Assembly (NCBI GenBank): GCA_029204225.1
Contig: CM055096.1
Coordinates: forward strand, 62,724,957 to 62,788,956
Source of the DNA: Diphasiastrum complanatum
Lineage: Eukaryota; Streptophyta; Lycopodiopsida; Lycopodiales; Lycopodiaceae
Direction of reading: 5' to 3'
Length of the DNA: 64,000 nt
Below are positions 12,221 through 23,089 of this stretch, one piece after another. Every line of letters starts with the position of its first letter. The stretch's first letter is position 1. The notes under the pieces were generated by a model. The model was not told the DNA's origin. It ran no database searches and saw nothing but the letters and a program-made list of their open reading frames with translations. Made by a program: the position numbers and the translations under genes.

Positions 12221-13380
12221 GATGATGAGGTCAAGGGAGAGTCATCATCAAAGTTGAAAAAGAAGACAAAAAGTAAATGTTACTATTGGCACAAACCTGG
12301 TCATTGGGCACATGAATGTTATAAGAAAAAAACTAACATAAAGCAGGGAAAAGTGAAGCAACAGGGCAGCAATATCGTTGAAGATGATGAAACTAGTGTC
12401 TTCTCATCGACATTAGCATCCCAGGTAGATGATGGTGCCAGGTGGTTTATTGATTCAGGCGCCAAGAGGCATATGACTGGGAAATGTAACTGGTTCGAGA
12501 ACTTCTCATGAATCCACGATGGGAACAACGTCACACAAGCTAATGGGGACAAGGTCACACAGGCTAATGGGGAGAATGCCAAATTCAAGACATCGGCAAA
12601 GTACGTGTGTAGTTTTCAGACGGTAAGATCAAGAATATTCCCAATGTACTTTATGTTCATGGACTCAAGAAAAGTTTGCTTTTTGTTGGCGTGATGGCAA
12701 ATCAACATTTGAAGGTTGAGTTTTCAAAGACGGGTGTCTAATAAAGGATATGGATCACAACTATAAAGTGGTGGCAAAGAAGTATCGAAATAGTAACTGT
12801 CGTCTTTTCAAGTTGGATGTTGCAAAACCAAGAGAGTATGACTTAGCCACCTCAACAGCATCATAGAAGAATGGGCCACTTGAACTATGGAAGTCTGAGA
12901 TTGAAAATGGTAAATGCATTACCAGCATTGCAAGATGATTACCAGTCCATATGTGAGGGATGTATAATGGGAAAGCATCACGAAGACATTCAAGAAAGGT
13001 GGAGCTGCAAGAGCCAAGAAACCACTTGAACTCTTTCACAATGATTTGTGTCCCAATGAAGACCATCTCGATAGGGAGAGCTTATTATTTTATGACCTTC
13101 ATAGATGATTACTCCAAGAGGACATGGATATGTTTCTTGAAGAAGACATTTGATGCTTTTGCTCACTTCAAGAAATTCAAGGCTTTAGTGGAGAACCAAT
13201 TGGATGCACGAATCAAAGTGCTTAGATTAGATAGAGGGGACAAATATAAATCAGATGATTTTGAAGACTTTTGCAAGGAATATGACATCAAAATAAAAGG
13301 TACCCAAATGGTACGAAAAAATCATGAAAGATGTGAGAATGAAACTACCAAGAAGAGAAAGAGAAAGTGAGAAGATCGAA
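12221..13380 (+). pseudogene. Second copia remnant: gag zinc knuckle, protease, integrase
   Basis: Frame 12,254-12,511 has a zinc-knuckle-like CYYWHKPGHWAHEC. The second Cys of the CCHC motif has become Trp. The copia protease signature WFIDSGAKRHMTG follows. Multiple stops come next, then fragments of the pre-integrase domain ([21 protein letters not shown]) and an integrase frame 12,960-13,370 with [16 protein letters not shown] and [15 protein letters not shown], where the family norm is RSDNGGEY. Gag start, RT and LTRs are not seen. Confidence 0.8.
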
Positions 13381-13529
13381 GCGGGTAAGAAAAGCTCATG
13401 ATTGTTACCATGTAAACTATGCCCTAAATTGTACTGCAAACAAAGGTGGGAATGTTTTGAATGGTAGCTCACTGATAATGAAGGATGTATGCTAAAAAGA
13501 AAATGATAATACACTAGACATGGCTATGG

Positions 13530-14625
13530 TTAAGATCTGAGATACATTTGCTACTAAAATACCTGATTTTCTAATAGGGAAAGAAGAATTACCTTTCTTA
13601 CTTTGTACTTTCAAAGCACATAAAAATGTGTTCAGATAGATTACAAACGCACATGACTGCTATTTTTCTAAGGTGGCCACGTTTATTTTTGGAGCTCTTG
13701 GTATACTGACTTCTCTCCTTATGGAGAGGGCAAGCCTTAAGGCAACTTTATACCAGAGTATCCTAAATGTGGATACCAACCTATTCTAGCAGTGCAATTC
13801 ATCCACTGAATTTTATCTTAATGTGCCTAACAAAATCACTTCGATGTGGTCTACTGACATTGCAAAATGCTATGAGAATATTCCTCTTAATGGTCCTGAT
13901 GGGCTAAAAATAATAATACGGAGAATGATCGGGTATGCATTCAAGTCTTGTAAAAACAAATAGCTTGCCTATCAATGGAAACCGAGCCTTAAGCAATTTG
14001 ATTGGAAATGGGTTACCAATCAAACTGATAATTGGACTGTGATTGGCATGGAACCTCTTTGCCAATATAATGATATATAGATTGACAATTGCATAGTAAG
14101 ATTAGGAAACAGGACTTGGAAACAAGTCAGTGGTATTTCTATGAGTTTTGCCTATTCCCCTACATGGTGTAACTGGTATCTGTCATTCTTTGAATTACAT
14201 TTTATGAAAAGACTCGCCAGACTTGGAAAGGTGGAATACCTATGTGCCTTCAAGCATACTTTTCGTTATATTGATGATATTTGTTTCATAAACAACACAG
14301 ATGTTCTTTCATTACTAGACAAGGAGCAACCTCATGTCGATGATAATGCCTTATGGATATATCTCTTGGAGTACCTCACTATAGAAAATGAAGACGCTTT
14401 TGATAATACGGTCATTTTTTTAATATTACCACTACCTTTGATTCTTTATCAGGTAAGTTTCATATGAAAAAATTTGACAAGCGAAGGGAACTTCCGTTTT
14501 CGTTTTTCCAATATATACACTTGACTGCCAATAGGCCGATTATGAACTTGTATAAAGTTATTGTCGCTCAAATTATTGTTGCCATGTACTATTTGCTAGC
14601 TGTGGGTACGGTTGGTGGGTTCTCT
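13530..14625 (+). pseudogene. Divergent reverse transcriptase with YIDD box (Penelope-like or rvt-like), decayed
   Basis: One frame runs from about 13,530 to 14,467 and is broken by an early TGA (13,538) and four TAG stops (13,637; 13,787; 13,961; 14,078). Read through, it gives LPFLLCTFKAHKNVFR, then WSTDIAKCYENIPL (like the TDI-x3-Y-x-NIP motif A of Penelope-like and telomerase RTs), then LGNRTWKQVSGISMSFAYSP followed by TWCNWYL (motif B), then FRYIDDICFIN (motif C, catalytic DD). After a frame change at 14,464 it continues as KKFDKRRELPFSFFQYIHLT. It shares no motif spacing with copia, gypsy or LINE RTs here. Penelope-like, rvt or an unnamed RT class are options. No GIY-YIG nuclease was seen. 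Confidence 0.6.
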
Positions 14626-14741
14626 CTCTCTATCTATCTCTCTCTCTCTCTCTCTCTCTCTGGAACCACTTTTCTTGGTATAAGATTCTATAAGATCCAA
14701 AATTTGTTAACTTCTGGTCGATGCAAAGATCTAAGAATCCA

Positions 14742-15219
14742 TCTTCAATCATAAAACTTTAAAGTTGAATATACACATTGTCAAAAAAAACAATAAACCA
14801 ACTCAACCTTATCAAGAACTAGCTTGAAAACAAGGTTATTAGAGAGAACTTTCAATATAGCCACATTTTCTAAGGAATTACCAAACCGAAGATACAAGAA
14901 GTGAACGTATTCACCTATTAAAGGAATTGGTGGTTTTGATACCAAATGTCACAACTCCCAAGATCTGTGATTGCCTTGAAGGTTGATGCACACCCCATAC
15001 TAGTGACAACACACCGTATCCGCCCATCGATAGGGTCACTACCAACCCACCCCCGTGCACTGGAGCTATCGACATCCACAATTCTAGTCAAGTCTCCGGT
15101 GATAACTAGCATCCCATACCACCAGCCATCACCCTCGGCTCTCCCTAGCACACATCTTTTGGCCTAGAGAAACATCTTCGCTACTACACGTGCTCTCCAT
15201 CCACTCACTCATATCAGTT
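14742..15219. repeat. Direct repeat unit, copy 1 (LTR/leader fragment)
   Basis: Begins AATCATAAAACTTTAAAGTTG and ends near CACTCACTC. It matches copy 2 at 15,753-16,219 with only scattered substitutions. The inner TTTGATACCAAATGTCACAAC is the reverse complement of an LTR end plus a TGGTATCA-type primer site. The repeat therefore looks like the leader (left) and LTR (right) of a minus-strand retroelement. A 77-codon minus frame is conserved in both copies but has no recognised function. Confidence 0.75.
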
Positions 15220-15262
15220 TACCGACCTCAAGGGAAAAGGCACAGCCCATATAACTGACTCT

Positions 15263-15712
15263 TTGGTTTCATCCGACACATTAAACTTCCAAGTTTCTCA
15301 ATCGACTATTCCTATCAAAGGTCCAAGCTCATCTACTTTTGACGAACAACATATCAATGACGAATCCGAAAATGATGATGTTGCAGTTCAGCAACTACAA
15401 CATGATGAAAGTGCTCAACTTCCTCTATTTCCCATAAGATCATCAAGAACTAGCAGACCACCTATCAGGTATATTGACGAGTCTGCAGCCTATCTTGTTC
15501 AGGAGCCGCCTACTGTCAAAGAGGCACTCAGTCAGCCTGATTTTTATCTCTGGAAAGAAGCTATGGATAGAGAGGATTCATCTCTTATCAAGAACCAGAC
15601 ATGGACGATTGTCGAATTACCTGCTAGCAGAAACGTAGTTGATTGTCAAGTACAAAGCAGACGGAAAGTTCAAGTTCAAATTTTTTTTATGAAACTAACA
15701 TGTCTTTAAAAC
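15263..15712 (+). pseudogene. Copia integrase-RT linker and RT start fragment
   Basis: This 148-codon frame ends with an SRTSRPPIRYI linker motif, then FYLWKEAMDREDSSLIKNQT and TWTIVELPASRNVVDC, the first RT block of copia. It then leaves the RT reading into an AT-rich stretch. It is the plus-strand counterpart of the fragment at 8140-8530 and sits between the two direct repeats. Confidence 0.75.
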
Positions 15713-15752
15713 TCTTGCTTTTATATAAACTAAAAATTAACCAAGCTAACCT

Positions 15753-16219
15753 TAAGAATCATAAAACTTTAAAGTTGAATACACACATTGTCAAAAAAAA
15801 CAATAAACCAACTCAACCTTATCAAGAACTAGCTTGAAAACAAGGTTATTAGAGAGAACTTTCAATACAGCCACATTTTCTAAGGAATTAACAAACCGAA
15901 AATACAACAAGTAAATGTATTCACCTATTAAAGGAATTGGTGGCTTTGATACCAAATGTCACAACTCCCAAGATCTATGATTGCCTTGAAGGTTGATGCA
16001 CACCCCATACTAGTGACAACACACCATATCCGCCCATCGATAGGGTCACTACCAACCCACCCCCGTGCACTGGAGCTATCAACATCCACTATTCTAGTCA
16101 AGTCTCCAGTGATAACTAGCATCCCATACCACCAGCCATCACCCTCGGCTCTCCCTAGCACACATCTTTTGGCCTAAAGAAACATCCTGGCTACTGCACG
16201 TGCTCTCCATACACTCACT
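15753..16219. repeat. Direct repeat unit, copy 2
   Basis: Second copy of the 14,742-15,219 sequence, same orientation. The spacing between starts is about 1.01 kb. That fits a tandem duplication of [repeat + copia fragment] with a partial second unit. Confidence 0.75.
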
Positions 16220-16708
16220 CCCGGGTAGACTGAGTGAATGGCAAAAGGGAAGCCCCACCACTATATAGGCATAGCATAGCGGGTCCCATCTGTTGGAAGA
16301 AAGAATGGCGATTTGATAATTCGAAGCCTATGGACAAACTATTGAGGGCGTGCATGACTACACCTATCAATAATTGAAAAAAGCTATACTGAAGGAAGTC
16401 ATGTTCCATCTTTTAGAAACTAACTTTGAAATCATTAGTACTAAAGTGATTTCATAGCCAAACATTTTAGAGTCCAAAGTGTTGTATAAAATATTGCAAC
16501 ATTGTAGTATTGAGCAGATTAGATGAAACAATAAGCGATTTATCAGTTACAAATGACTATAGAGAAGCACACATTCTTACATGATACCAAAAGCAATAAA
16601 AAGATAGATTGATTCAATAAGTAGCATGTACAAATCAGATGATGAGAGCACAAAGCAATAGCGGATGAAACCACATACTCTAAGCTATCTCTGAGTAATT
16701 GAAAATTA
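16220..16708. other. Unassigned spacer
   Basis: Nothing recognisable. It separates the direct repeat from the left LTR of the next copia element. Words such as caatagcggatgaaacca (about 16,656) recall the long LTR family at 20,574 and 45,327. Confidence 0.3.
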
Positions 16709-16712
16709 TGTC

Positions 16713-17204
16713 TGATGCACTTCCACTAGTAAGCAGTAAGCGTTAATAGCAATACTCTAATATAGCTCTGAAAGAACTTTCTAGAGACTATAGAAGTCTT
16801 TAATGATCAGCTATTTATGCTAAAGCAGTTAAAGCGCATCTGGTAGGACAGCTAATCAGGTCGTAGATCACAATTGGCAGTTAGTCGTAATGCGCTGTCA
16901 TCCATCCAATTAGGACTTTCCATAAATTTACTTGCAAAGCAGTTAGGGCAAGTCTTTAGCTTCATATCAGGCGGAATAGTAACTATCATCCTTCGACATG
17001 TTCGATTCTTTTGACTTTCGTCGGAGTCATCCGATATGTCGAAGGTTGTTCGATATGTCGGAGCCACCTATTAAGCGATTTTCGAGTATTTTTGCAACTG
17101 ACTGTGTAGAAACACGAATAAAACTGCAGACTAGATAATGAATGGATGTAGATTAGAGATTGATTATTTTGATGAATCACTCCCCATAGTAGAATAATAC
17201 AACA
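16713..17204 (-). repeat. Copia 3' LTR (minus strand)
   Basis: Plus-strand text runs from TGATGCACTTCCACTAGTAA to AGAATAATACAACA. On the minus strand it therefore starts TGTTGTATTATT, right after the polypurine tract at 17,205-17,216. Confidence 0.8.
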
Positions 17205-17448
17205 CTCTCCCTTAATCTAAATCCATGAATGCCTTGACCTTCAAACTTAAATCTGCACAAAACTTTATGTGTGCATCCAAGCTTAGTGCCTTATTAAAAC
17301 ATTAGTTGTCATATCTTGCATTCGACGGTACTACAAATCTACCTCTTTGTCAAGAACTTTGTTTTTGACATAGAAATACTTGATTTCAATGTGTTTAATC
17401 CTAGAATGAAATCTAGGGTTGGCTAATTAAACAATAGCACTTTTATTA

Positions 17449-17990
17449 TTACAAAATAAAGTTGTCGGAGCACATTGTTTCAGACAAACATCTGAAAGTA
17501 AGTTTCTCCACCACTACTTCCTCTGTAGCTTGAGAGGCTACAATATACTCTGATTCAGTAGTAGAAGATAGAACTATCGAAGTTCGCTTGCGATTGTTCC
17601 ATGAAATAGGACCATTTTTTAGGAACAATATAAATCTAGAAGTGGATTTACGAGTGTCTACATATCTTGCCCAACTTGCTTCTAAATAACCATTGAGAAT
17701 ATTGAGTTTGTCGTTGTCGACTATTCCATAACAAATGCATAAGTCTATAGTAGCTTGAATGTATCTCATAACTCTGATAAGAGCTTCCAATGTGTAATAC
17801 TAGGATTAGAAATAAACTGACTTAAGGAGCTGACTCCAAAAGCTATGCCTGGTCTGGTACAGATCATCGCGAACGTAAGAGTTCCTATTATTGAATGATG
17901 AGGATACTCACGCATCTACTCCTTCTCATCTGAAGACATTGGTCCTTTGACAATCTGTAGCTATTTCCTCAACCGAAAATTGACTCGACA
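17449..17990 (-). pseudogene. Copia RT end and RNase H
   Basis: The minus strand has the late RT signature (GTLTFAMICTRPGIAFGVSS) in one frame and then ALIRVMRYIQATIDLCICYG, GYLEASWARYVDTRKSTSRF, ISWNNRKRTSIVLSSTTESE and EYIVASQA, the copia RNase H. A second, inverted piece of the same family lies at 54,560-54,790. The catalytic half of RT is missing between this block and the integrase. Confidence 0.85.
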
Positions 17991-17991
17991 A

Positions 17992-18470
17992 TCAAGCCTG
18001 TGCCATCATGCATCTGGCTCCTTCGACTAGTGTCATGTTTTTTCTTTCTGCGACACCATTATATTTAGGTGTATACGTAGGAGTGAATTGATGTTCTATT
18101 TTTTGTTCTTGGCAGAATCTTGAAAATTTTGTGCTCATGTACTCACTTCCATTATCAGACCTGATGATCTGAATCTTCTTTGAGAAATGTCTTTTTGCGA
18201 ATGCCATGAACTTCTTGAAAGAGTCAAACACTTCAAATTTTTTCTTCAAGACATCTGAGTGGACAAGCTTAAGAACTTCTTTAGCGCTTCTTCCCTCGTG
18301 TACAAATGGATTTCAATGTTGTTTCCCTTTCTGATAGGCTTCGCAAAACTTAGTATCAGGTCTGGATATTTTCAGACCTGTGACTATGTCCTTCTTGCTC
18401 ATGTTGTAGAGGCTCCTCATGTTCAGATGATACATTCTTTTGTGCCATAGTTGATCTTCGTTTTCTGATG
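17992..18470 (-). pseudogene. Copia integrase
   Basis: The zinc-finger part near 18,330-18,460 reads QLWHKRMYHLNMRSLYN and FCEAYQKGKQH, in which the second Cys of the HHCC set is replaced by Tyr. The core frame (18,249-17,992) carries IQIIRSDNGSEYMSTKF with the second catalytic Asp, and YTPKYNGVAERKNMTLVEGA with the Glu. The region of the first Asp is disrupted between the two frames. Confidence 0.8.
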
Positions 18471-18565
18471 CATTTAGTATGCTAATAGAATTGCTGATTA
18501 TCTTGCTTGGTAGAGATTGCCTTCTCTGCATCCAACTGTCAACAACTTTTTCGTTGTTTTCTCGA

Positions 18566-18997
18566 TCATCCGGCATACATTGCCATCGAACAGAACTCGT
18601 ATTCCAAGATTTGCCATCTTGGAGACTGATTTTCGATGCCCTTGACATAGTGTCGGCTCTCATCGCCTAGAATCACTGCTCTGTTGTTTTCGAATTCTCT
18701 GTAGTTGATCAAGATTCTTTTGTTGCATGTTATGTGTGAGGTTGCTCCTGAATCAATGACTACGTCGTAGTCTTGTTCAGTGTAGCTAGTCGAGGCTTCA
18801 TTGAATATCATCGCTTTTGTCTGCATCCTTCGACGACTATGCAACATTTGCCTTGTCAACTTTTTTTTTTTTCTTTTCGGGTTGAATCTGCAATCGTATG
18901 CAGAGTGTCCCTTCTTCTTGCAATGCATGCAAGGTATTGTCGGGTTAAACCAATATTTGTTGGTTTTGTGTCTCGGGGGGCTTGTGATAGTGATCAC
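18566..18997 (-). pseudogene. Copia gag zinc knuckle and aspartic protease
   Basis: The frame shows a complete CCHC knuckle, CMHCKKKGHSAYDC, a basic stretch, then DYDVVIDSGATSHITCN, the copia protease active site (DSGA), and ILGDESRHYVKG. The knuckle would bind the element RNA and the protease would cut the polyprotein. Unlike two other copia remnants in this window, the knuckle cysteines are intact. The frame ends soon after the protease. Confidence 0.85.
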
Positions 18998-19031
18998 AGG
19001 AGGATGTTTGTTGGTTGTCGTTGCCTATGCT

Positions 19032-19690
19032 CTAAGACTTTGTATTTATCTTGTCGAATGTGGGTCTGGGTCTTTTATTCTTCTTTTCCTTCGTGAAAAG
19101 GGCCTTCTCCTGGTCACTACTTCCTTCTCCTTTGTCCCTCATCAGTCTCTCATCAGCGACAAGACTAAGTGCTCTCTCGAATGTCATATCTGATAAGCTC
19201 AGTATGAGCATTCTCAACGACTGATAGGACGTAGGTAGGGATTTCATGAAGTACATCAACTGTTGTGGTGTTGGGACCTGGTGTTCCTACCCAGATGCAG
19301 CGAGTTGAGCGAAGATCGTTTTGATCTTCTCAACATGCTAATCCAACTAGTTGCCATCCCATCACATAGATTACAGCTGATTGTGAAAGTGCATCACCGA
19401 AGCGGCAGTCCTCACTTCGTACTTCTGCTTTAGTCTTTCCCATGCTTCATGGCTGCTCTCACAGTCTTCAATCTGCATGAGTATTTCCTCATTAACGGAT
19501 AAAACGATGATCGCCATTGCACATTCATCTTTTCTTATCCACTCAGCTCTCCTTGGGTCTCCCTCTGGAGGCTGCACCTCTGTGAGTTCGATCACTGACC
19601 AGATGCCTTCACCCTTCAAAAGTGTTTTGATTTTCTCGTTTATATCGTTGTAGCCATATTGTATTGTCTTAGAGAATCATTGCCTATTGA
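19032..19690 (-). pseudogene. Copia gag (UBN2-like)
   Basis: Two minus-strand frames. The 5' one (19,619-19,371) has KGEGIWSVIELTEVQPP and HEAWERLKQKYE, typical of copia gag. The next (19,259-19,032) has YFMKSLPTSYQSLRMLILSL and ERALSLVADERLMRDK. A frame break separates them. The start lies just upstream, in a stretch resembling a W-x-x-KIKTLLKGEG gag beginning, next to the right-hand (5') LTR. Confidence 0.8.
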
Positions 19691-19710
19691 TTTGGTCTAA
19701 AAACTCAGTC

Positions 19711-20198
19711 TGATGCACTTCCACTAGTAAGCAATAAGCACTAATAGCAATACTCTAATAGAGCTCTAAAAAAACTTTCTAGAGACTATAGAAGTCTTTA
19801 CTGATTAGCTATTTATACTAAAGTAGTAAAAGCTCATTCAGTAGGATAGCTAATCGGGTCATAAATCGCAATTGGCAGTTAGCTGTAATGTGATGTCATC
19901 CATCCAGTTAGGACTTCCCAGAAATTTACTTGCAAAGCAGTTTGGGCAAGTTTTTAGCTTCATATCAGGCGGAACAGTCATTGTCATCCTTGGACATGTT
20001 CAACTCCTTTGACTTTCGTCAGAGTCATCCGATATGTCGGAGGTTGTCTGAGATGCCAGCCACCTATTGAGCGATTCCTGAGTATTTCTGGAGACTGTGT
20101 AGAAACACGAATAAAACTGTAGAACTGGATAATGAATGGATGCAGATTAGAGATCGATTATTCGGATGAATGACTCCTGATAGTAGAATAATCCAACA
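19711..20198 (-). repeat. Copia 5' LTR (minus strand)
   Basis: Partner of 16,713-17,204, sharing TGATGCACTTCCACTAGTAA and ending AATCCAACA. I estimate 85-90% identity by eye. Confidence 0.8.
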
Positions 20199-20573
20199 CC
20201 ATCAAGCATGGTCCCGCTGGTGACATGTGACCACCTAGGATGGTGACGCATGGCACTAAAACATTTTGATAATGCACCTGTGTCCTACCCCTTGTGAGGT
20301 CGTCACTGAAGATTGTACCGTTGTGGTACATAACAAGAGTACATCTTCCAATAAATTGATAGACTTTTCTAATGCTAATGCTATGTGAGTGTGCCAAAGC
20401 CTTAAGGCTAGATGCTTCTCTACCAAAACCATTTTGGGGTGAGGCAATTACTTGTGCTAATTTGTTTACAATAGATTGACCAAACAAGCATTGGAGGAAT
20501 TACGCCATTCGAGGCTCTATATGTTGAGAGGCCTAGTCTCAAAGATCTAAGAATATTTGGATCTACTTGCAAT
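20199..20573 (-). other. Unassigned, with a 109-codon minus-strand frame
   Basis: The frame that starts at 20,487 includes FGQSIVNKLAQVIASPQNGF and HSISIRKVYQFIGRCTLVMY. It has no repeat composition and no domain I recognise. It could be part of a captured gene or a retroelement. Confidence 0.3.
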
Positions 20574-21672
20574 TGTTGGATTTATCTCCTCTACTCTCCT
20601 AAATCCCATTTTAATCTGCCTCCATTCATGCTGCATAAAAAACTCACGTTGTCGCACAGTCTGCATATTTACATGTAAAATAAGACAGACGAATAAAACG
20701 CGATTGTCTGCATAAATACAAGTAATCACAGACGAAGAAAAGGTGAAATCTTCACCAACGTTCATCTCAGCAAAAGGTGACATCACGGCCCTTTTCACGC
20801 TCACTCCATGCAACTGTGCTAATAGACTTGACAACGACAACAGCCACCCACGATTTCCTACAGACAGCACATCCACTTTGTACTTTCTTCATCTGCACAC
20901 TTGTACCATTGTGTATATATACTGAAATAACATTTGCGTATTCAGATTGATTGAGAGAAATCAAGAACAAGTGTGTGTAAATATAGCATCAAAAGCTTAT
21001 CAGAGATAGACGAAGTAGATGCCTTGCGCATTGATTCTTTATTGTCAGTAATAGCTTCATTCCCTTTTACAGATTGAATTAGCTTTGTAGAGCACGTGGT
21101 TTCATCCGCTATTGTCTTGTGCTCTACCGCATTATTGACATGTATATTTTGCTATACTTAATCTGATAACAGCTCTTTGATTTGCGTTCAGATTTGTGTC
21201 AATATTGCTATGCTTAATCTTCATCATGTCTGACTTTTCTTGTTGCTCAATCTGGTAATATGTTCTTAGCGAGTTATTATTAGTCTAGTTGTTGACGACT
21301 AATATTTAGTCTTGCCTTTCGCGAATCATTCGCGACTGATGATCAGTCGAGCTCAGTCTAACTCTTTCGCGAATCATTCGTGACTAATAATTTGTCTAGT
21401 TGTTTGCGACAAATTATTCTTCTGGTGTTTTGTTAATGTTTGGCTACGTAATCAGAATGACCGTGATTTCTATCACTAACGTTCTGTTTGTTTCTGATAG
21501 GCGTAGTCATGCTTACAGAAGAAGTAATATAGCTCATTCCGCTGCGCACAAACACATTCCATTCTAGTTCGTTTCTCATTCGAGTTTTGAGTTTGCTTCT
21601 TTTTCGTGTTCGTTTTCTTTTCGAGCTATTTATTTTCGTCTCTCACACTCACACACCCTCCTTCTTCCAACA
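20574..21672 (+). repeat. Solo-like long LTR (about 1.1 kb), plus orientation
   Basis: Runs from TGTTGGATTTATCTCC to CTTCTTCCAACA and matches, in reverse, the LTR at 45,327-46,500. The centre (21,290-21,410) is a cluster of TTCGCGAATCATTCGCGA-like palindromes. No primer site follows it and no polypurine tract precedes it, so it behaves as a solo LTR. The flanking 5-mers do not match exactly. Confidence 0.75.
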
Positions 21673-23030
21673 ACGATGTTCACCGATCCTTGGATACAAG
21701 GAAGAAGGATGATGCCACTTCTATCAAAGGGGTTACTAATCACCTTGATGTCAAACAACATGTTAGGATGGAGGAGGAGCTTCAAAGTGATCAAGAGCTT
21801 GAGGATCCATCTCAAGACCCGAGGATTCCAAGAAGATCCACTCGAGCAAGGGTCAAGCCAGCAAGGCTCGCTTACATTGGCAAAGGCAATCAAAGGGAAG
21901 GCATTTCATCTTTCACTTCATGATACTTTTCTTACTTCAATGCTTTGTAAATCAAGAAGTTGGATGGATGCTATGCAAGTGGAGTATGATGCTCTCATGG
22001 AGAATCATACTTGAAAACTTGTTGATCTTCCTCAAGGGAAGAAACCACTTGATTGCAAGTGGGTGTATAGATTGAAGTATAACCAAGATGGATCAATAAA
22101 TAAGTATAAAGCAAGGCTTGTAGCAAAAGTTTATTTGCAAAGTAAAGGCATTGATTATGATGAAACTTTTGCTCCTGTGGCTAAGCTAGTTACAATAAGA
22201 TTGATCATTAGTCTTGCTACTACTTTCAATTGGAAGCTATTTGATGTTACAAATGTCTTCCTCAATGGCTACTTGGAGGTAGAGATCTACATGTGAGGCA
22301 ACCCGAGGGCTTCATCATGGAGGGGCTTGAAGGAAAATAATGTTTCTTGAAAAAAGCAAGCACCCAGAGCATGGTACTCTAGGCTAAACTCTTTTCTTAT
22401 TTCCATCAATTTTGTATTGAGTTCATATGATCCATCATTGTATCTAAGATTTCATGATGGAAAGATCATTGTACTTGTATTGTATGTTGATGACATAATC
22501 TTAAGTGGAGATGATCTAGATTGAACAAGAGATGTTGAGATTGTTTTATCTAAAGAGTTTAGGATGGTTGATCTTGGCCTATTGCACTTCATTATAGGAA
22601 TAGAGGTCATAAGAGGATTGGATTTTAGCTTCATATGTTAATTTAAATATGCCACATCCATCCTAGATAGATTTGGAATGAAGAATTGTAAAGGCATTGA
22701 GACTCCCATGGAGCAAATGTAAAAGCATCTATAAGTGGTGATGAAGCATCTTTTGAGGACATCACTCTCTATATAAGGCTTATAGGCTCCTTAAGTTATT
22801 TAACTATAACTAGACCTTATCTTAGTTATAGTGTTGGAAAGTTAATTCGATATATGCAAAGCCCTCTTGTGTCACATTGGAAGATGGCCAAAAGAGTTCT
22901 AAGATATATCTCATCAACTAGAAATTTTGGCATACTCTACAAAGGGACTAGTCTTGGCTTAAGAGCCTGTAGTGACTCGGATTTTGGAGGTGACAAAGTG
23001 GATCGAAAATCTACAATTGAATACAAGATA
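21673..23030 (+). pseudogene. Copia RT and partial RNase H, plus strand
   Basis: Starts with the linker signature RRSTRARVKPARLAYI and continues with WMDAMQVEYDALMENHT, DCKWVYRLKYNQDGSINKYK, YDETFAPVAKLVTIRLIISL and FDVTNVFLNGYLEVEIYM. The catalytic IIVLVLYVDDIILSGDD is near 22,460-22,510. Later blocks are GTSLGLRACSDSDFGGDK and VDRKSTIEYK, where RNase H is cut off. Stops occur at about 22,012, 22,294, 22,350 and beyond, so it is inactive although the YVDD box is kept. It abuts the LTR on its left without a clear junction signal. Confidence 0.85.
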
Positions 23031-23089
23031 AGCCAAAAGAAAGAGGATGAGATTGTTAGGCAACTTCAAGAACATATACATATGTAAAA

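Larger units (their letters stand above)
16713..20198 (-). mobile_element. Ty1/copia element with two LTRs, minus strand, internal RT deletion
   Basis: Direct repeats of about 490 bp at 16,713-17,204 and 19,711-20,198 bound a 2.5-kb interior. On the minus strand the order is gag, zinc knuckle, protease, integrase, then directly the end of RT and RNase H, then a purine tract (AAGGGAGAG) next to the left LTR. Most of RT is gone. The LTRs differ at many positions, so the insertion is old. I could not confirm a target-site duplication or a standard primer site. Confidence 0.85.
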
